Shown one piece after another: positions 6,285-13,276 of a stretch of DNA of 13,382 nt; the stretch's first letter is position 1; each line of letters opens with the position of its first letter. Made by a program: the position numbers and the translations under genes. Location of the stretch: positions 1-13,382 of the forward strand of contig URMA01000085.1 of the NCBI GenBank assembly GCA_900548875.1, written 5' to 3'. The stretch comes from an uncultured Porphyromonadaceae bacterium. GTDB lineage: Bacteria > Bacteroidota > Bacteroidia > Bacteroidales > Muribaculaceae. The notes under the pieces are model-generated. The model was not told the DNA's origin. It did no database searches and worked only from the letters and a program-made list of their open reading frames with translations.

Positions 6285-9062
6285 CTATTGTATTTTGGGG
6301 CCTTTCATTCGGTAATTCCATAAACTTCTATATAGTGTAGTTCGCAAAGCGAAATAACGGTTTCTGACACTTTGAGGGGTAATCAAAAATCCGCTTGTCG
6401 GGTCTGCTAATATATGTAACGAGGTTAAACCTCTTTCCATGTCGCCCAATATTTCAGCATCGATCTCTCCATTATTACTACGGGGTACACTTTTCAAAAC
6501 AGGGGCTGATTTGTCCATTCCGTCAAGAATATATATTTGCTTGAGATAGGCGAACAACATACAAACGATAAAATCGGGGCTGATTTGTCCGTTATTGACG
6601 TGTTGGTCCGACGGTTCTATCAACTCATATCGTGAGAAAGATTCACACATCAATGCAATCTGTTCTTTTCTTGTTTCCAAACAAGTTTCAAGTTGTTTCA
6701 TCATATCTGCATTTTCAAGTTTTTGTAACGCATCATGCAGATATGAAGTTCTTATCGTACATCGGTTGTCCTTAATATTTCGTACTCCTATAATTTGGGT
6801 TTCGGAAAACAATGTAAGATATTCACTGACTTCCCGAAATCCGTAATTATCTAAAATCGCAAAAATTGTTTTAGCACCCTCTTCGATCTTTGAAAAACTG
6901 TCACACCAAATTTCTGCAAGCAAATAATCATAGGGATTGGTCTTTTGTTGTTCCAAAAAATCGCGAATTTGTTTCTGGCGACTTCCTGTCTCCCGAAAGG
7001 CAATCATCAGCAAGCGGAACAACATATAAACGACATGGGCACGCTTGATCTTATTTAAACGATGGTAACAATTCGTCGTCTGCAACATGATTTTAAGATA
7101 GAAATGCCACATCATTTCGTAATCACGCTGAAAAGCCATATGATAAACGATATAATCGTTTACGAGATATTTCAGAACTTGTACATCGTTCAAGATCTCT
7201 TTTAAAACCTGAAACACTGGATCATCGTTTTGAAACTCGGTGCTTACAAAAAGTTCGTACTGTAATTGTTTGTAAGAATGAGGATTTTCGATGAAACTAT
7301 TCCAGATGTTCATCAATTCTACAGTCTGAAAGCTACGTGTAGTCTTCAATTCATGTAAGATGCCGCTTGTGAAATTAGCGGCCTCTTTCCATGCTGTCGT
7401 TGCAAAAAGTTCCGGATACATGATATGGTTAATGTTCAGGTCCAAATGCGTCCGCGTTGACGATACACGTTCCGCACTCGTAATCCTGGCATAAACCATA
7501 CTGGAATCCCATGGAGATAATAAGCCGACCAATTGCTTGTAGGCATAGTTGAAGGCCGTTAAATGTTGCTGCACGCCACCGCCGTATTCGAGTGTTGTAT
7601 TGGGCGTTTTACTGTTATGCATGCGATTGTAGAACGCTTCTTCGAGAGCCGCAATCTCTGCGTTCAGGATTTCCTCCATTTTGCGGATATCGGCCTCGAT
7701 TTCCAATTCTTCCAAAATACGAAGGATTCTCGTCAACGCAGGATTCAACTCTTCAAAATACAGGAATTGCAAATGATTGTTACAGCAATCGTTATAAAGT
7801 CGGAACAAAGAAAGTAATTTCTCTCGAACGATTTTCGAGATTCCGAATCGTTTCACAATATTTTCAATGTCTGATATGTAGTCTTCGCTTACAATCGAAG
7901 TGGCAGTAAATTTATTCCCTGGTTCGTGTTCACATCGAGTAGGCTTGATTTCTCTCGGATCGTTAAGCGTTATTTTGATGCGACGTAAATGTTGTTGAAA
8001 CCCCTCATTTTCAAGGCGGCACAACCTCTCCATGTCATGAATCTTTGTAAACGGAAGTTCCACATGTACGATTGTACCTCCTGTCATTGTTCTACGAAAA
8101 ACATCTACGCCGAATTTATCTTTGATATACTCGCAAAAATAAACCCTATGTCCTGGTTTGGTTTCACAAAGGCAGTTAATCATGAGTCTATTTTCGTCTT
8201 TCTCTTTCTTTGTGTCACTATCTCCGTCATTGTTTGCCATCTTCTCATCATATATATCCAGAAATGTAGAATTATTATTTCCGGATTTAGTTGTCACATC
8301 GTAGTCTATGTGGTACCCGAAACTCAAATGACATGAGGCGAAGATATGCTTTTCAGAAATCGTACTGTCATGAGCGATACCTGCGTCGTTACAATTCATC
8401 TGGCGTATTCTATCCAGAAATTCGTATAGAACACCGATTTTATCGGAAAAAGCCACGACAACCAATTCATCATTGTCGAAACAATCGACTATCAAATAGT
8501 CCAATTCGATTTTATTAATCGAAATATATCGATGTATAGGCGAATCACGATGTTCCTGCATAATCCATCGCCGAATTGCCCGAATAGTTTCACACCCCTT
8601 ATTTTGCAATAATCTATAATCTATTTTGAGGCGGATAATCCCTATGAATGGGAACATGTCGTCCTTTCTAAGGAATGTATCTTCCGCTTTCTTTCGAAGG
8701 CTGAATGCTTCATCTTCTGTTTCAGAAGCACCGGTGATAACAACGCTCTGAAACATGTTTTTCATGTTGTTGATAGACTTGTCAGTCTTAGATAATTTGA
8801 TATGATTGGGGTTAAATATCCGACTACAAAACGCATAGTCGTCTACAAGAGACAGTACCGCCAATCCGTGAGTTCCGAACATCCGATAGGCAACGGGAGC
8901 GTATAATTGATTGTCTACTGGGTCCGATTCGTTACTATGCTTTTTCAGATTCTCTTTGTGACTATAGAATATTGACTGTAATTTCTTATACAACTCTTTA
9001 CCATCGATGGAAAAAGGGTAAGAAATTAAACCGAGAAATAATCCCTGTTCTTCGTAGTGCAT
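6285..9062 (-). CDS. Unrecognised 925-residue protein, first gene of the phosphoesterase operon
   Basis: This large soluble-looking protein has no signal peptide and no obvious membrane span. I do not recognise its family. By eye, residues 1 to about 250 are alpha/beta in character, with beta-strand-like runs such as HGLAVLSLVDDY and ELVVVAFSDKIGVLYEFLDRI. A hydrophilic Asn/Asp/Lys linker spans about 264-292. A second alpha/beta stretch follows (HRVYFCEYI, TIVHVELPF). A coiled-coil-like segment lies at about 449-475 (ILEELEIEAD, AEIAALEEAF), a Gly-rich EYGGGVQQH motif at about 490, and the remainder to 925 is mostly helical. No Walker A, GGDEF, HNH or TIR motif was found. Its position ahead of an intact phosphoesterase suggests a sensor, scaffold or regulatory partner. 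Base composition is AT-richer than the lipoprotein genes beyond it, suggesting transfer. The ATG at 9062 is near a TAnnTTTG box 20 nt upstream. Confidence 0.8.
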   Translation of the reverse strand: MHYEEQGLFLGLISYPFSIDGKELYKKLQSIFYSHKENLKKHSNESDPVDNQLYAPVAYRMFGTHGLAVLSLVDDYAFCSRIFNPNHIKLSKTDKSINNMKNMFQSVVITGASETEDEAFSLRKKAEDTFLRKDDMFPFIGIIRLKIDYRLLQNKGCETIRAIRRWIMQEHRDSPIHRYISINKIELDYLIVDCFDNDELVVVAFSDKIGVLYEFLDRIRQMNCNDAGIAHDSTISEKHIFASCHLSFGYHIDYDVTTKSGNNNSTFLDIYDEKMANNDGDSDTKKEKDENRLMINCLCETKPGHRVYFCEYIKDKFGVDVFRRTMTGGTIVHVELPFTKIHDMERLCRLENEGFQQHLRRIKITLNDPREIKPTRCEHEPGNKFTATSIVSEDYISDIENIVKRFGISKIVREKLLSLFRLYNDCCNNHLQFLYFEELNPALTRILRILEELEIEADIRKMEEILNAEIAALEEAFYNRMHNSKTPNTTLEYGGGVQQHLTAFNYAYKQLVGLLSPWDSSMVYARITSAERVSSTRTHLDLNINHIMYPELFATTAWKEAANFTSGILHELKTTRSFQTVELMNIWNSFIENPHSYKQLQYELFVSTEFQNDDPVFQVLKEILNDVQVLKYLVNDYIVYHMAFQRDYEMMWHFYLKIMLQTTNCYHRLNKIKRAHVVYMLFRLLMIAFRETGSRQKQIRDFLEQQKTNPYDYLLAEIWCDSFSKIEEGAKTIFAILDNYGFREVSEYLTLFSETQIIGVRNIKDNRCTIRTSYLHDALQKLENADMMKQLETCLETRKEQIALMCESFSRYELIEPSDQHVNNGQISPDFIVCMLFAYLKQIYILDGMDKSAPVLKSVPRSNNGEIDAEILGDMERGLTSLHILADPTSGFLITPQSVRNRYFALRTTLYRSLWNYRMKGPKIQ

Positions 9063-9082
9063 CTTATTTTATTTTGTAGTTA

Positions 9083-9090
9083 CAAAAATA
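9083..9090 (-). promoter_or_regulatory. Possible -7 box for the 925-aa/phosphoesterase operon
   Basis: TATTTTTG on the minus strand fits the TAnnTTTG -7 pattern and lies 20 nt before the ATG of the 925-residue gene. No good TTTG box is seen 19-21 nt further upstream, so the site is weaker than the others in this window. It would give a 5' leader of roughly 15 nt. Confidence 0.35.
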
Positions 9091-9278
9091 ATAAACAATG
9101 AACATCGTTGTTGCCATTTAATTGAAATACCCCAAGAATTGCCTGAAAAACATCAACACAATAGCGACAATTCTTTCAAATACGATTTCGTATTATCGCA
9201 TCAAAAAGCAAATAAGCCGTATTTTTATCCACTATCTGATATTTTTTCTTTTTACGAGCATAATTCTTTGATTCGCTC

Positions 9279-9309
9279 TTTGTTTTGTGAAATAATTTAC
9301 ATACATTTG
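9279..9309 (+). promoter_or_regulatory. Consensus Bacteroidales promoter for the lipoprotein operon
   Basis: TTTG at 9279-9282 is followed after exactly 19 nt by TACATTTG at 9302-9309. This matches both boxes of the Bacteroidales primary sigma-factor promoter (TTTG, 19-21 nt, TAnnTTTG). Transcription should begin near 9313-9316, leaving a 5' leader of about 195 nt before the lipoprotein ATG at 9510. Confidence 0.65.
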
Positions 9310-9463
9310 AAATAGGATAAACCGCATCGTGACGATACGGCGGATTATCGGAACAGATATTTTCAGTGTGTGGAATTTCGAGGTTATGACAGGCCCGGTA
9401 TCATGGTAATCTGATGGATTTGCAGCGTGCAATACCACAAGATTATCAATATCGGAAGCCAAC

Positions 9464-9481
9464 GGCGGAGAGCGCTCCGCC
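9464..9481 (+). promoter_or_regulatory. Leader hairpin upstream of the lipoprotein start
   Basis: A perfect 7-bp GC-rich stem (9464-9470 with 9475-9481) encloses a 4-nt AGCG loop. It lies in the predicted leader, 28 nt before the ATG at 9510. No T run follows, so it is not a standard terminator; an RNA-stability or translation-control structure is possible. Confidence 0.35.
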
Positions 9482-9509
9482 ACATCATTAACCTTAAAAT
9501 TACACTGAG

Positions 9510-11042
9510 ATGAAAAAGTTATTCCTTATGGCAACGGCATGTGCAATGGTATTGGCGGGCTGTTCGGTAGATTCTATCGAACAGCGGGAGTATGCCTCCC
9601 GGAACATCATGCCCCAAGACGGAACTCCCTATGAACTGGAGTTCATGCAGCAAGTCGTCTCCGAGGTGGCGGGCACCCGCGCACCGATGACCGAGCTGCA
9701 GCCCACCCACCTGTACGTCGAATTCGCCCCGGCGACCCTCGAAGAGTATGACCGGCTGCTGGCTGCGCCTCAGTTCGAGTGCCTGCCTTTCGATGTATTC
9801 GAGGTTCCGGAACTTCCGCAAGGAGCCGCTTATGCGGTACAGCCGCCGTGCGAGGGTGTCGGCAAACTCTATGCGCTGGTTCGCAGCGATATGACGCTGC
9901 CCGCCGTCGAATACGAGGTGCTCAAGAGCTATTACACGCCGTATGCGGACAATTCGGGAATCGAGGATGCGGCGCTGGCGCGACAGATAGTCGCACGGGC
10001 CGAGGAGCTGAACGAGCCTTACCGCACCCGTACCGAGGCGAATGAATCCGTTCCCCACGGCAGCGTCCGTGTTTACGACAACATCGCCGGGCGGGAAGTC
10101 GGCGTGCAGGGTGTTCCGGTATTCGTCACCGAGCAGGGCGGCGGAACCTATTTCCCGAAGACGGAAACCGTTTATACCGACATGTACGGGGGCTTCAGGA
10201 CCAAAAGGACGATATGGGAAACCCAGGTCACTTTCCGCATCACTTTCGATACGGATACCTGGAGCATCAAGAACTCCAACGGCCAAACGATGGTTATCAA
10301 CGGCCCGACGCAAAGTCCCGGTACCGTTTGGAGATGCGTGCCGATGTTCGCTCTGGGGGCCAACGACGCGTACTATGCCGTCAATATCCTGCGCGGCATC
10401 AATGCGGCGCAGATGGCCGGCTTGACGTTCGACACCAAGCTGCAGGTAAGATATCATGATTTCAGTCACTCTGCAAATGGTGCGACCAGCGAGATAACCG
10501 GCACCGTACCTTACATCCACATCTACTGCGGCGGCAGACCCTGCCAGGAAATTATCGGTATCACCAATTACGGTATCGGACAGGCTGCCTATTACCGGGC
10601 GCATCGTACTGATTATGACAATTGCCTCACTGCTGTTAAGGATAGTTTTGCGATGTACACCCGCTGGTTCTTCACGGATTACGAATACGCCCGGCTCGAT
10701 GTATTGGACAAGCTGCATGCTTACGATTCGAACGGTCCCAAACCGGACGGCTGGAACATTCAGGGATGGAGCGTGAATAACGGACATAAGACCGAAACAC
10801 CGTTGTTTATCGACCTTCACGACGGATACAACCAACTGGCTCCGGGTGTCATCTCGTTCAACAACTACATTCCCAACGACAACATCTACTTGTCGAGTTA
10901 TGGCGATGTGCAGAATATCGCATTCGAATCGGCGACTATATCGAATGTCCGCACGAACCTGCTGCCGCTCGCAAACGATTTCGGGTTTACCAATGCGGAC
11001 GTGACGACGCTTTTCCGCACTTACAACCAGTTAAGTAACTAA
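9510..11042 (+). CDS. Bacteroidales lipoprotein, possible degenerate zincin-like domain
   Basis: The 510-residue precursor has a classical lipoprotein signal: MKK, a hydrophobic core and the lipobox LAGC with Cys18. The residues after Cys18 (SVDSIE) are only weakly acidic, so surface export is uncertain. About residues 185-230 (RVYDNIAGREVGVQGVPVFV, then TDMYGGFRT) resemble a carboxypeptidase-regulatory-like beta-sandwich. A later segment (about 350-395: IIGITNYGIGQAAYYRAHRTDYDN, then VKDSFAMYTRWFFTDYEY) aligns by eye with Bacteroidales lipoproteins that carry an HExxH zinc-protease motif followed by an ESWA-like segment. Here the HExxH positions read YGIGQ, so catalysis is unlikely. That comparison is from memory. 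The gene is GC-rich, starts at an ATG with a leader carrying a consensus promoter, and is followed after 18 nt by a second lipoprotein gene, so they form an operon. Substrate or partner is unknown. Confidence 0.8.
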   Translation: MKKLFLMATACAMVLAGCSVDSIEQREYASRNIMPQDGTPYELEFMQQVVSEVAGTRAPMTELQPTHLYVEFAPATLEEYDRLLAAPQFECLPFDVFEVPELPQGAAYAVQPPCEGVGKLYALVRSDMTLPAVEYEVLKSYYTPYADNSGIEDAALARQIVARAEELNEPYRTRTEANESVPHGSVRVYDNIAGREVGVQGVPVFVTEQGGGTYFPKTETVYTDMYGGFRTKRTIWETQVTFRITFDTDTWSIKNSNGQTMVINGPTQSPGTVWRCVPMFALGANDAYYAVNILRGINAAQMAGLTFDTKLQVRYHDFSHSANGATSEITGTVPYIHIYCGGRPCQEIIGITNYGIGQAAYYRAHRTDYDNCLTAVKDSFAMYTRWFFTDYEYARLDVLDKLHAYDSNGPKPDGWNIQGWSVNNGHKTETPLFIDLHDGYNQLAPGVISFNNYIPNDNIYLSSYGDVQNIAFESATISNVRTNLLPLANDFGFTNADVTTLFRTYNQLSN

Positions 11043-11060
11043 CTTAAATACGCTGCGATT

Positions 11061-11717
11061 ATGAAATGGCTTTATTACACAGTGCTGCTGCTCGCCTGCT
11101 GCCGTATGGCGGGGTGCGGCAGCGACAAGGATTCGGTATCGGTCCTTCCTTCGGACCCTCCCGCACCGGAGGAGCCGGAGTATGTGGACCCGACGGCCGG
11201 ATTCAAGGAAGTAGGACCCTACGGCAGTATGGAGGATATGATTCCTGATGAACACCCGGACTCCGAATTTTCTCAATGTTACTACAACTATTTTTGCCTG
11301 TGCAATAAGAGCAGCCATACCCTGACCGTAGCGGTTTCTTCAAAATGGAAAAATATAGGTGGGTTTTTACGACCGGGAACAAAATATACCCGTAATTTCG
11401 GACAGGAAGTTTTCGGCACTTATCGGGATGGTCCTATCGAATCATTCGACGACATTCGGTCAATATCTGTTATCTATGACAAGAATGTGTCTGATGATCC
11501 CATAAACGCAGATTTCTTTCATACGGTATCCGAACGCTATCTGTTCCCTTCCGAGGATGATTTTACGGGGACGATTGGCGACGAGAACGAATGGATCTTC
11601 GAAAAATTCACCGACCGTCGTTTGCGCTGGGTTTACATCTTCACCGATGAAGATTACGACCGGGCCAAAGCCATGTACGACGAACGCATGGCCAACTACG
11701 GAAGCGGTGAAAAGTAA
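11061..11717 (+). CDS. Small Bacteroidales lipoprotein, second gene of the operon
   Basis: The 218-residue precursor has a signal peptide (MKWLYYTVLLLACCRMAGC) with lipobox MAGC and Cys19. The residues after it (GSDKD) are acidic, similar to the lipoprotein export signals that send Bacteroidales lipoproteins to the cell surface. A Pro/Glu-rich linker at about 30-45 leads to a compact domain, likely beta-rich (LTVAVSSKWKNIGGF, IRSISVIYD), and a C-terminal helix after WIFEKFTDRRLRWVYIFTDEDY. I do not recognise the family. It starts 18 nt after the first lipoprotein gene and is followed by a palindromic terminator. A broken paralogue of its C-terminal part lies immediately downstream, so this belongs to a local duplicated family. 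Function is unknown; a secreted or surface partner of the first lipoprotein is plausible. Confidence 0.75.
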   Translation: MKWLYYTVLLLACCRMAGCGSDKDSVSVLPSDPPAPEEPEYVDPTAGFKEVGPYGSMEDMIPDEHPDSEFSQCYYNYFCLCNKSSHTLTVAVSSKWKNIGGFLRPGTKYTRNFGQEVFGTYRDGPIESFDDIRSISVIYDKNVSDDPINADFFHTVSERYLFPSEDDFTGTIGDENEWIFEKFTDRRLRWVYIFTDEDYDRAKAMYDERMANYGSGEK

Positions 11718-11732
11718 CTCCCGGATTCTCTG

Positions 11733-11772
11733 AACGAATAGAGCCGCAATAGCTATTGCGGCTCTATTCGTT
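11733..11772. terminator. 40-bp perfect palindrome acting as terminator
   Basis: Positions 11733-11752 are the exact reverse complement of 11753-11772, so the arms are 20 bp with no spacer; in RNA the tip would open into a small loop. It begins 15 nt after the lipoprotein stop at 11717. The arm ends are A/T-rich on both sides and the centre is GC-rich, so it should terminate transcription in both directions. Confidence 0.75.
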
Positions 11773-11797
11773 ATTTATGGTGATTCTGTCCCGCTGA

Positions 11798-12097
11798 CAG
11801 ACAATCACTTTAGGCACAGGAGGACGTTGCGATATTCATGTGTGATTTAATGTTCCTGAAGATCGGGAAACATATCTTGCACAAAGAGACACTTTTGCCT
11901 TGTATGATTTCTTCAATGAAATGACTCCTGATCTGCGTAGCACACCACGCGATCAGTCGGCATGGGTGCTCGAAGAGTTCCCCGACCGCCCGAACGCCGT
12001 CCGTTGGACCTACCGGATTACCGACAAGGACTATAAGGAAGCCGTGCGTCAGACGCTCGAACGCTGGGCAGACCGGGACGAGGAAGAGAAGGAATGA
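11798..12097 (+). pseudogene. Decayed 3' remnant of a paralogue of the second lipoprotein
   Basis: From 11846 to the stop at 12095-12097 the frame reads FNVPEDRETYLAQRDTFALY and on to WADRDEEEKE. Its end is clearly related to the preceding lipoprotein: WVLEEFPDRPNAVRWTYRITDKDY against WIFEKFTDRRLRWVYIFTDEDY. The same frame continues upstream to 11798 through a TGA at 11843-11845 (QTITLGTGGRCDIHV, stop, FNVPEDR). The part before the TGA may match the SISVIYD strand of the intact protein, though this is less certain. There is no signal peptide, no lipobox and no room for one, because the palindrome of the preceding gene ends 25 nt upstream. A TTG at 11900 could start 65 residues but would give only the tail. 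Divergence from the neighbour is too large for a recent duplication, so this is probably the relic of a different family member that lost its 5' part by recombination. Confidence 0.65.
12048..12063 (+). repeat. 16-bp direct repeat, copy 1 (within the lipoprotein remnant)
   Basis: GTCAGACGCTCGAACG occurs here and again at 13362-13377. In this copy it encodes part of RQTLER near the end of the remnant. The two copies bracket the toxin-antitoxin module and are exact over 16 nt, with no clear identity beyond. Confidence 0.5.
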
Positions 12098-12119
12098 AAC
12101 TCTTGAATTTTGTGTATGA

Positions 12120-12162
12120 AACAAGGGCAGAAACACATGTTTCTGCCCTTGTTATTGTTTTT
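12120..12162 (+). terminator. Rho-independent terminator between the remnant and the toxin gene
   Basis: A perfect 15-bp stem (12120-12134 with 12139-12153) has an ACAT loop and is followed by a T-rich run ending at 12162. It starts 22 nt after the remnant's stop codon and was presumably its terminator. It also sits 14 nt past the zeta-toxin stop on the opposite strand and may serve as a weaker convergent terminator there. Confidence 0.8.
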
Positions 12163-12175
12163 CGGCTCGACCGGA

Positions 12176-12913
12176 TTATGCAAGTTTCCGCAAAACATAT
12201 TCATCGAACCACTCCGGAACGCTTTCCTCCAATACGGACAAAGAACCGCTTTCTGCATCGTATTCCGCGAGCATCCGCCACTGCGCAGCACTATTATCGA
12301 AGAAATAGGCCCTGTCGCACAGCTTGAGGCAATCGTAAACGTTTTCCAACGATTTGGTATAACGGCGTATGATTTTTTCACGCGGCACATCGTGCCCTCC
12401 CAACTGTACCCGCTGAGCTACACGACCGATATTGATTTCGACATCCTGTGTCGATACGAAATACAGGTAAATACGATAACCGGACTGTTTGGCAAGACGA
12501 ATATAATCCATTTTACGCACATCCGACATCACCGTTTCAATCGTGAATTGCCGGACGATATTCAGCATGTTGAAACGCAGAAAATCCGCAATAAAAGCAG
12601 CAAAGTAAGAATCGACCGATTCACGAGGAACATGCAGTACATTGTTTTCGACCGTAAGCCGGCTGATAATATCTTCTCCACTGCGCGATTTGTCGTAGAA
12701 CCCCGATGTCCGGAATGCCTCCTTCAAGCTATCTTCCTGGGGAAGAATCGTATAATAATCGAAAGACAAACATCCCGTTTCGGAGAGACTTTTATATATC
12801 TCGTCTGCATTGACGAAATATTTGCACCCGACTTTCTTATCGACAGCAGAAAATATAGTCGATTTCCCCGAACCGTTCGGACCGGCAAAAATGCGAAGAC
12901 GTTTCTTGGACAT
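12176..12913 (-). CDS. Zeta-toxin-family kinase
   Basis: The 245-residue protein has a perfect Walker A motif, GPNGSGKST, at residues 11-19, followed by FVNADEIY (residues 33-40), the position of the conserved zeta-toxin Asp. The later GGHDVPREKIIRRY segment (about 185-198) is characteristic of the zeta/PezT-like group that binds and phosphorylates a small substrate; in known members this is UDP-N-acetylglucosamine, which poisons cell-wall synthesis. Whether this member keeps that activity is inference. No signal peptide or membrane span is seen, so it is cytosolic. It begins 12 nt after the stop of the small upstream gene on the same strand, the usual antitoxin-first arrangement. The gene lies between a lipoprotein-family remnant and the right edge, flanked by a 16-bp direct repeat. 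A long plus-strand frame at 12110-13207 is its shadow. Confidence 0.85.
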   Translation of the reverse strand: MSKKRLRIFAGPNGSGKSTIFSAVDKKVGCKYFVNADEIYKSLSETGCLSFDYYTILPQEDSLKEAFRTSGFYDKSRSGEDIISRLTVENNVLHVPRESVDSYFAAFIADFLRFNMLNIVRQFTIETVMSDVRKMDYIRLAKQSGYRIYLYFVSTQDVEINIGRVAQRVQLGGHDVPREKIIRRYTKSLENVYDCLKLCDRAYFFDNSAAQWRMLAEYDAESGSLSVLEESVPEWFDEYVLRKLA

Positions 12914-12925
12914 GAGTATCGGGAA

Positions 12926-13195
12926 TTACTGTACGGTATAACACCGTTTGCGGACCTTCACTTCGGGCGCGACCTTGCCTATCTCGATGCGCGTATTATC
13001 TGCTTGAATTTTGTAAATGATGCCGTCTTGCACGACGGTAATGGCTACTCCGTTCTCCTTTGCCAATGCGATTCCCGGATTCGGCGTCCGGTTAATCAGG
13101 GCCGCAAACGTCGATTCGTCCTCAATCTGAGCATCATCTTTGGTTTGTTGCTCGAAAAAGGAAGACAGTTTGGTTATAAGTTTTTGTTTGGCCAT
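12926..13195 (-). CDS. Probable antitoxin for the zeta-family toxin
   Basis: The ATG at 13193-13195 gives an 89-residue protein beginning MAKQKLITKLSSFFEQQ. A longer frame starting at 13249 would add 18 residues but is excluded because its start lies upstream of a well-formed promoter (13212-13243). The N-terminal half is helical and acidic (KDDAQIEDESTF). The C-terminal half alternates hydrophobic residues (GVAITVVQDGIIYKIQ), as in a small beta sheet, and ends in a basic tail (VKVRKRCYTVQ). I do not recognise it as the classical epsilon or PezA antitoxin, and no helix-turn-helix is obvious. Its role as antitoxin rests on size, order and the 12-nt gap to the toxin. It may instead be a small adaptor of the kinase. 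Confidence 0.65.
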   Translation of the reverse strand: MAKQKLITKLSSFFEQQTKDDAQIEDESTFAALINRTPNPGIALAKENGVAITVVQDGIIYKIQADNTRIEIGKVAPEVKVRKRCYTVQ

Positions 13196-13211
13196 AGAAT
13201 GTTTTAATATA

Positions 13212-13243
13212 CAAAAGTATGCAATTATTTTTACTTCTGCAAT
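13212..13243 (-). promoter_or_regulatory. Bacteroidales promoter of the toxin-antitoxin operon
   Basis: On the minus strand TACTTTTG (13212-13219) fits TAnnTTTG and is preceded after 20 nt by ATTG (13240-13243). Transcription should start about 10 nt before the ATG at 13195. This decides the start of the antitoxin gene. Confidence 0.6.
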
Positions 13244-13276
13244 TTCCATACCTGTTCGGGTAGAAACTCTTTATTA

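Larger units (their letters stand above)
9063..9509. other. 447-nt divergent intergenic region
   Basis: This region separates the minus-strand phosphoesterase operon from the plus-strand lipoprotein operon. It is AT-rich on the left (9063-9300) and becomes GC-richer from about 9310, so it probably contains the right boundary of the acquired island. It holds a possible -7 box (9083-9090, minus), a 7-bp inverted repeat with a 2-nt spacer (9179-9194), a consensus plus-strand promoter (9279-9309) and a leader hairpin (9464-9481). No convincing gene is present; a minus-strand frame at 9232-9483 was rejected. Confidence 0.6.

Noticed and set aside
9386..9409. Seven-codon upstream frame (MTGPVSW) in the lipoprotein leader
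   Set aside because: No ribosome-binding signal or regulatory codon run; such short frames are expected by chance.
9232..9483. 83-residue minus-strand frame in the intergenic region
   Set aside because: It covers the consensus plus-strand promoter and leader, with no domain, no start signal and unlikely composition.
9519..10835. 438-residue minus-strand frame across the large lipoprotein gene
   Set aside because: Length is a by-product of GC-rich codon bias; the plus strand has a clear lipobox signal, promoter and operon partner.
12110..13207. 365-residue plus-strand frame covering the toxin-antitoxin region
   Set aside because: The opposite strand encodes an exact Walker A motif, zeta-family motifs and a promoter; the plus frame also runs through a terminator hairpin at its start.
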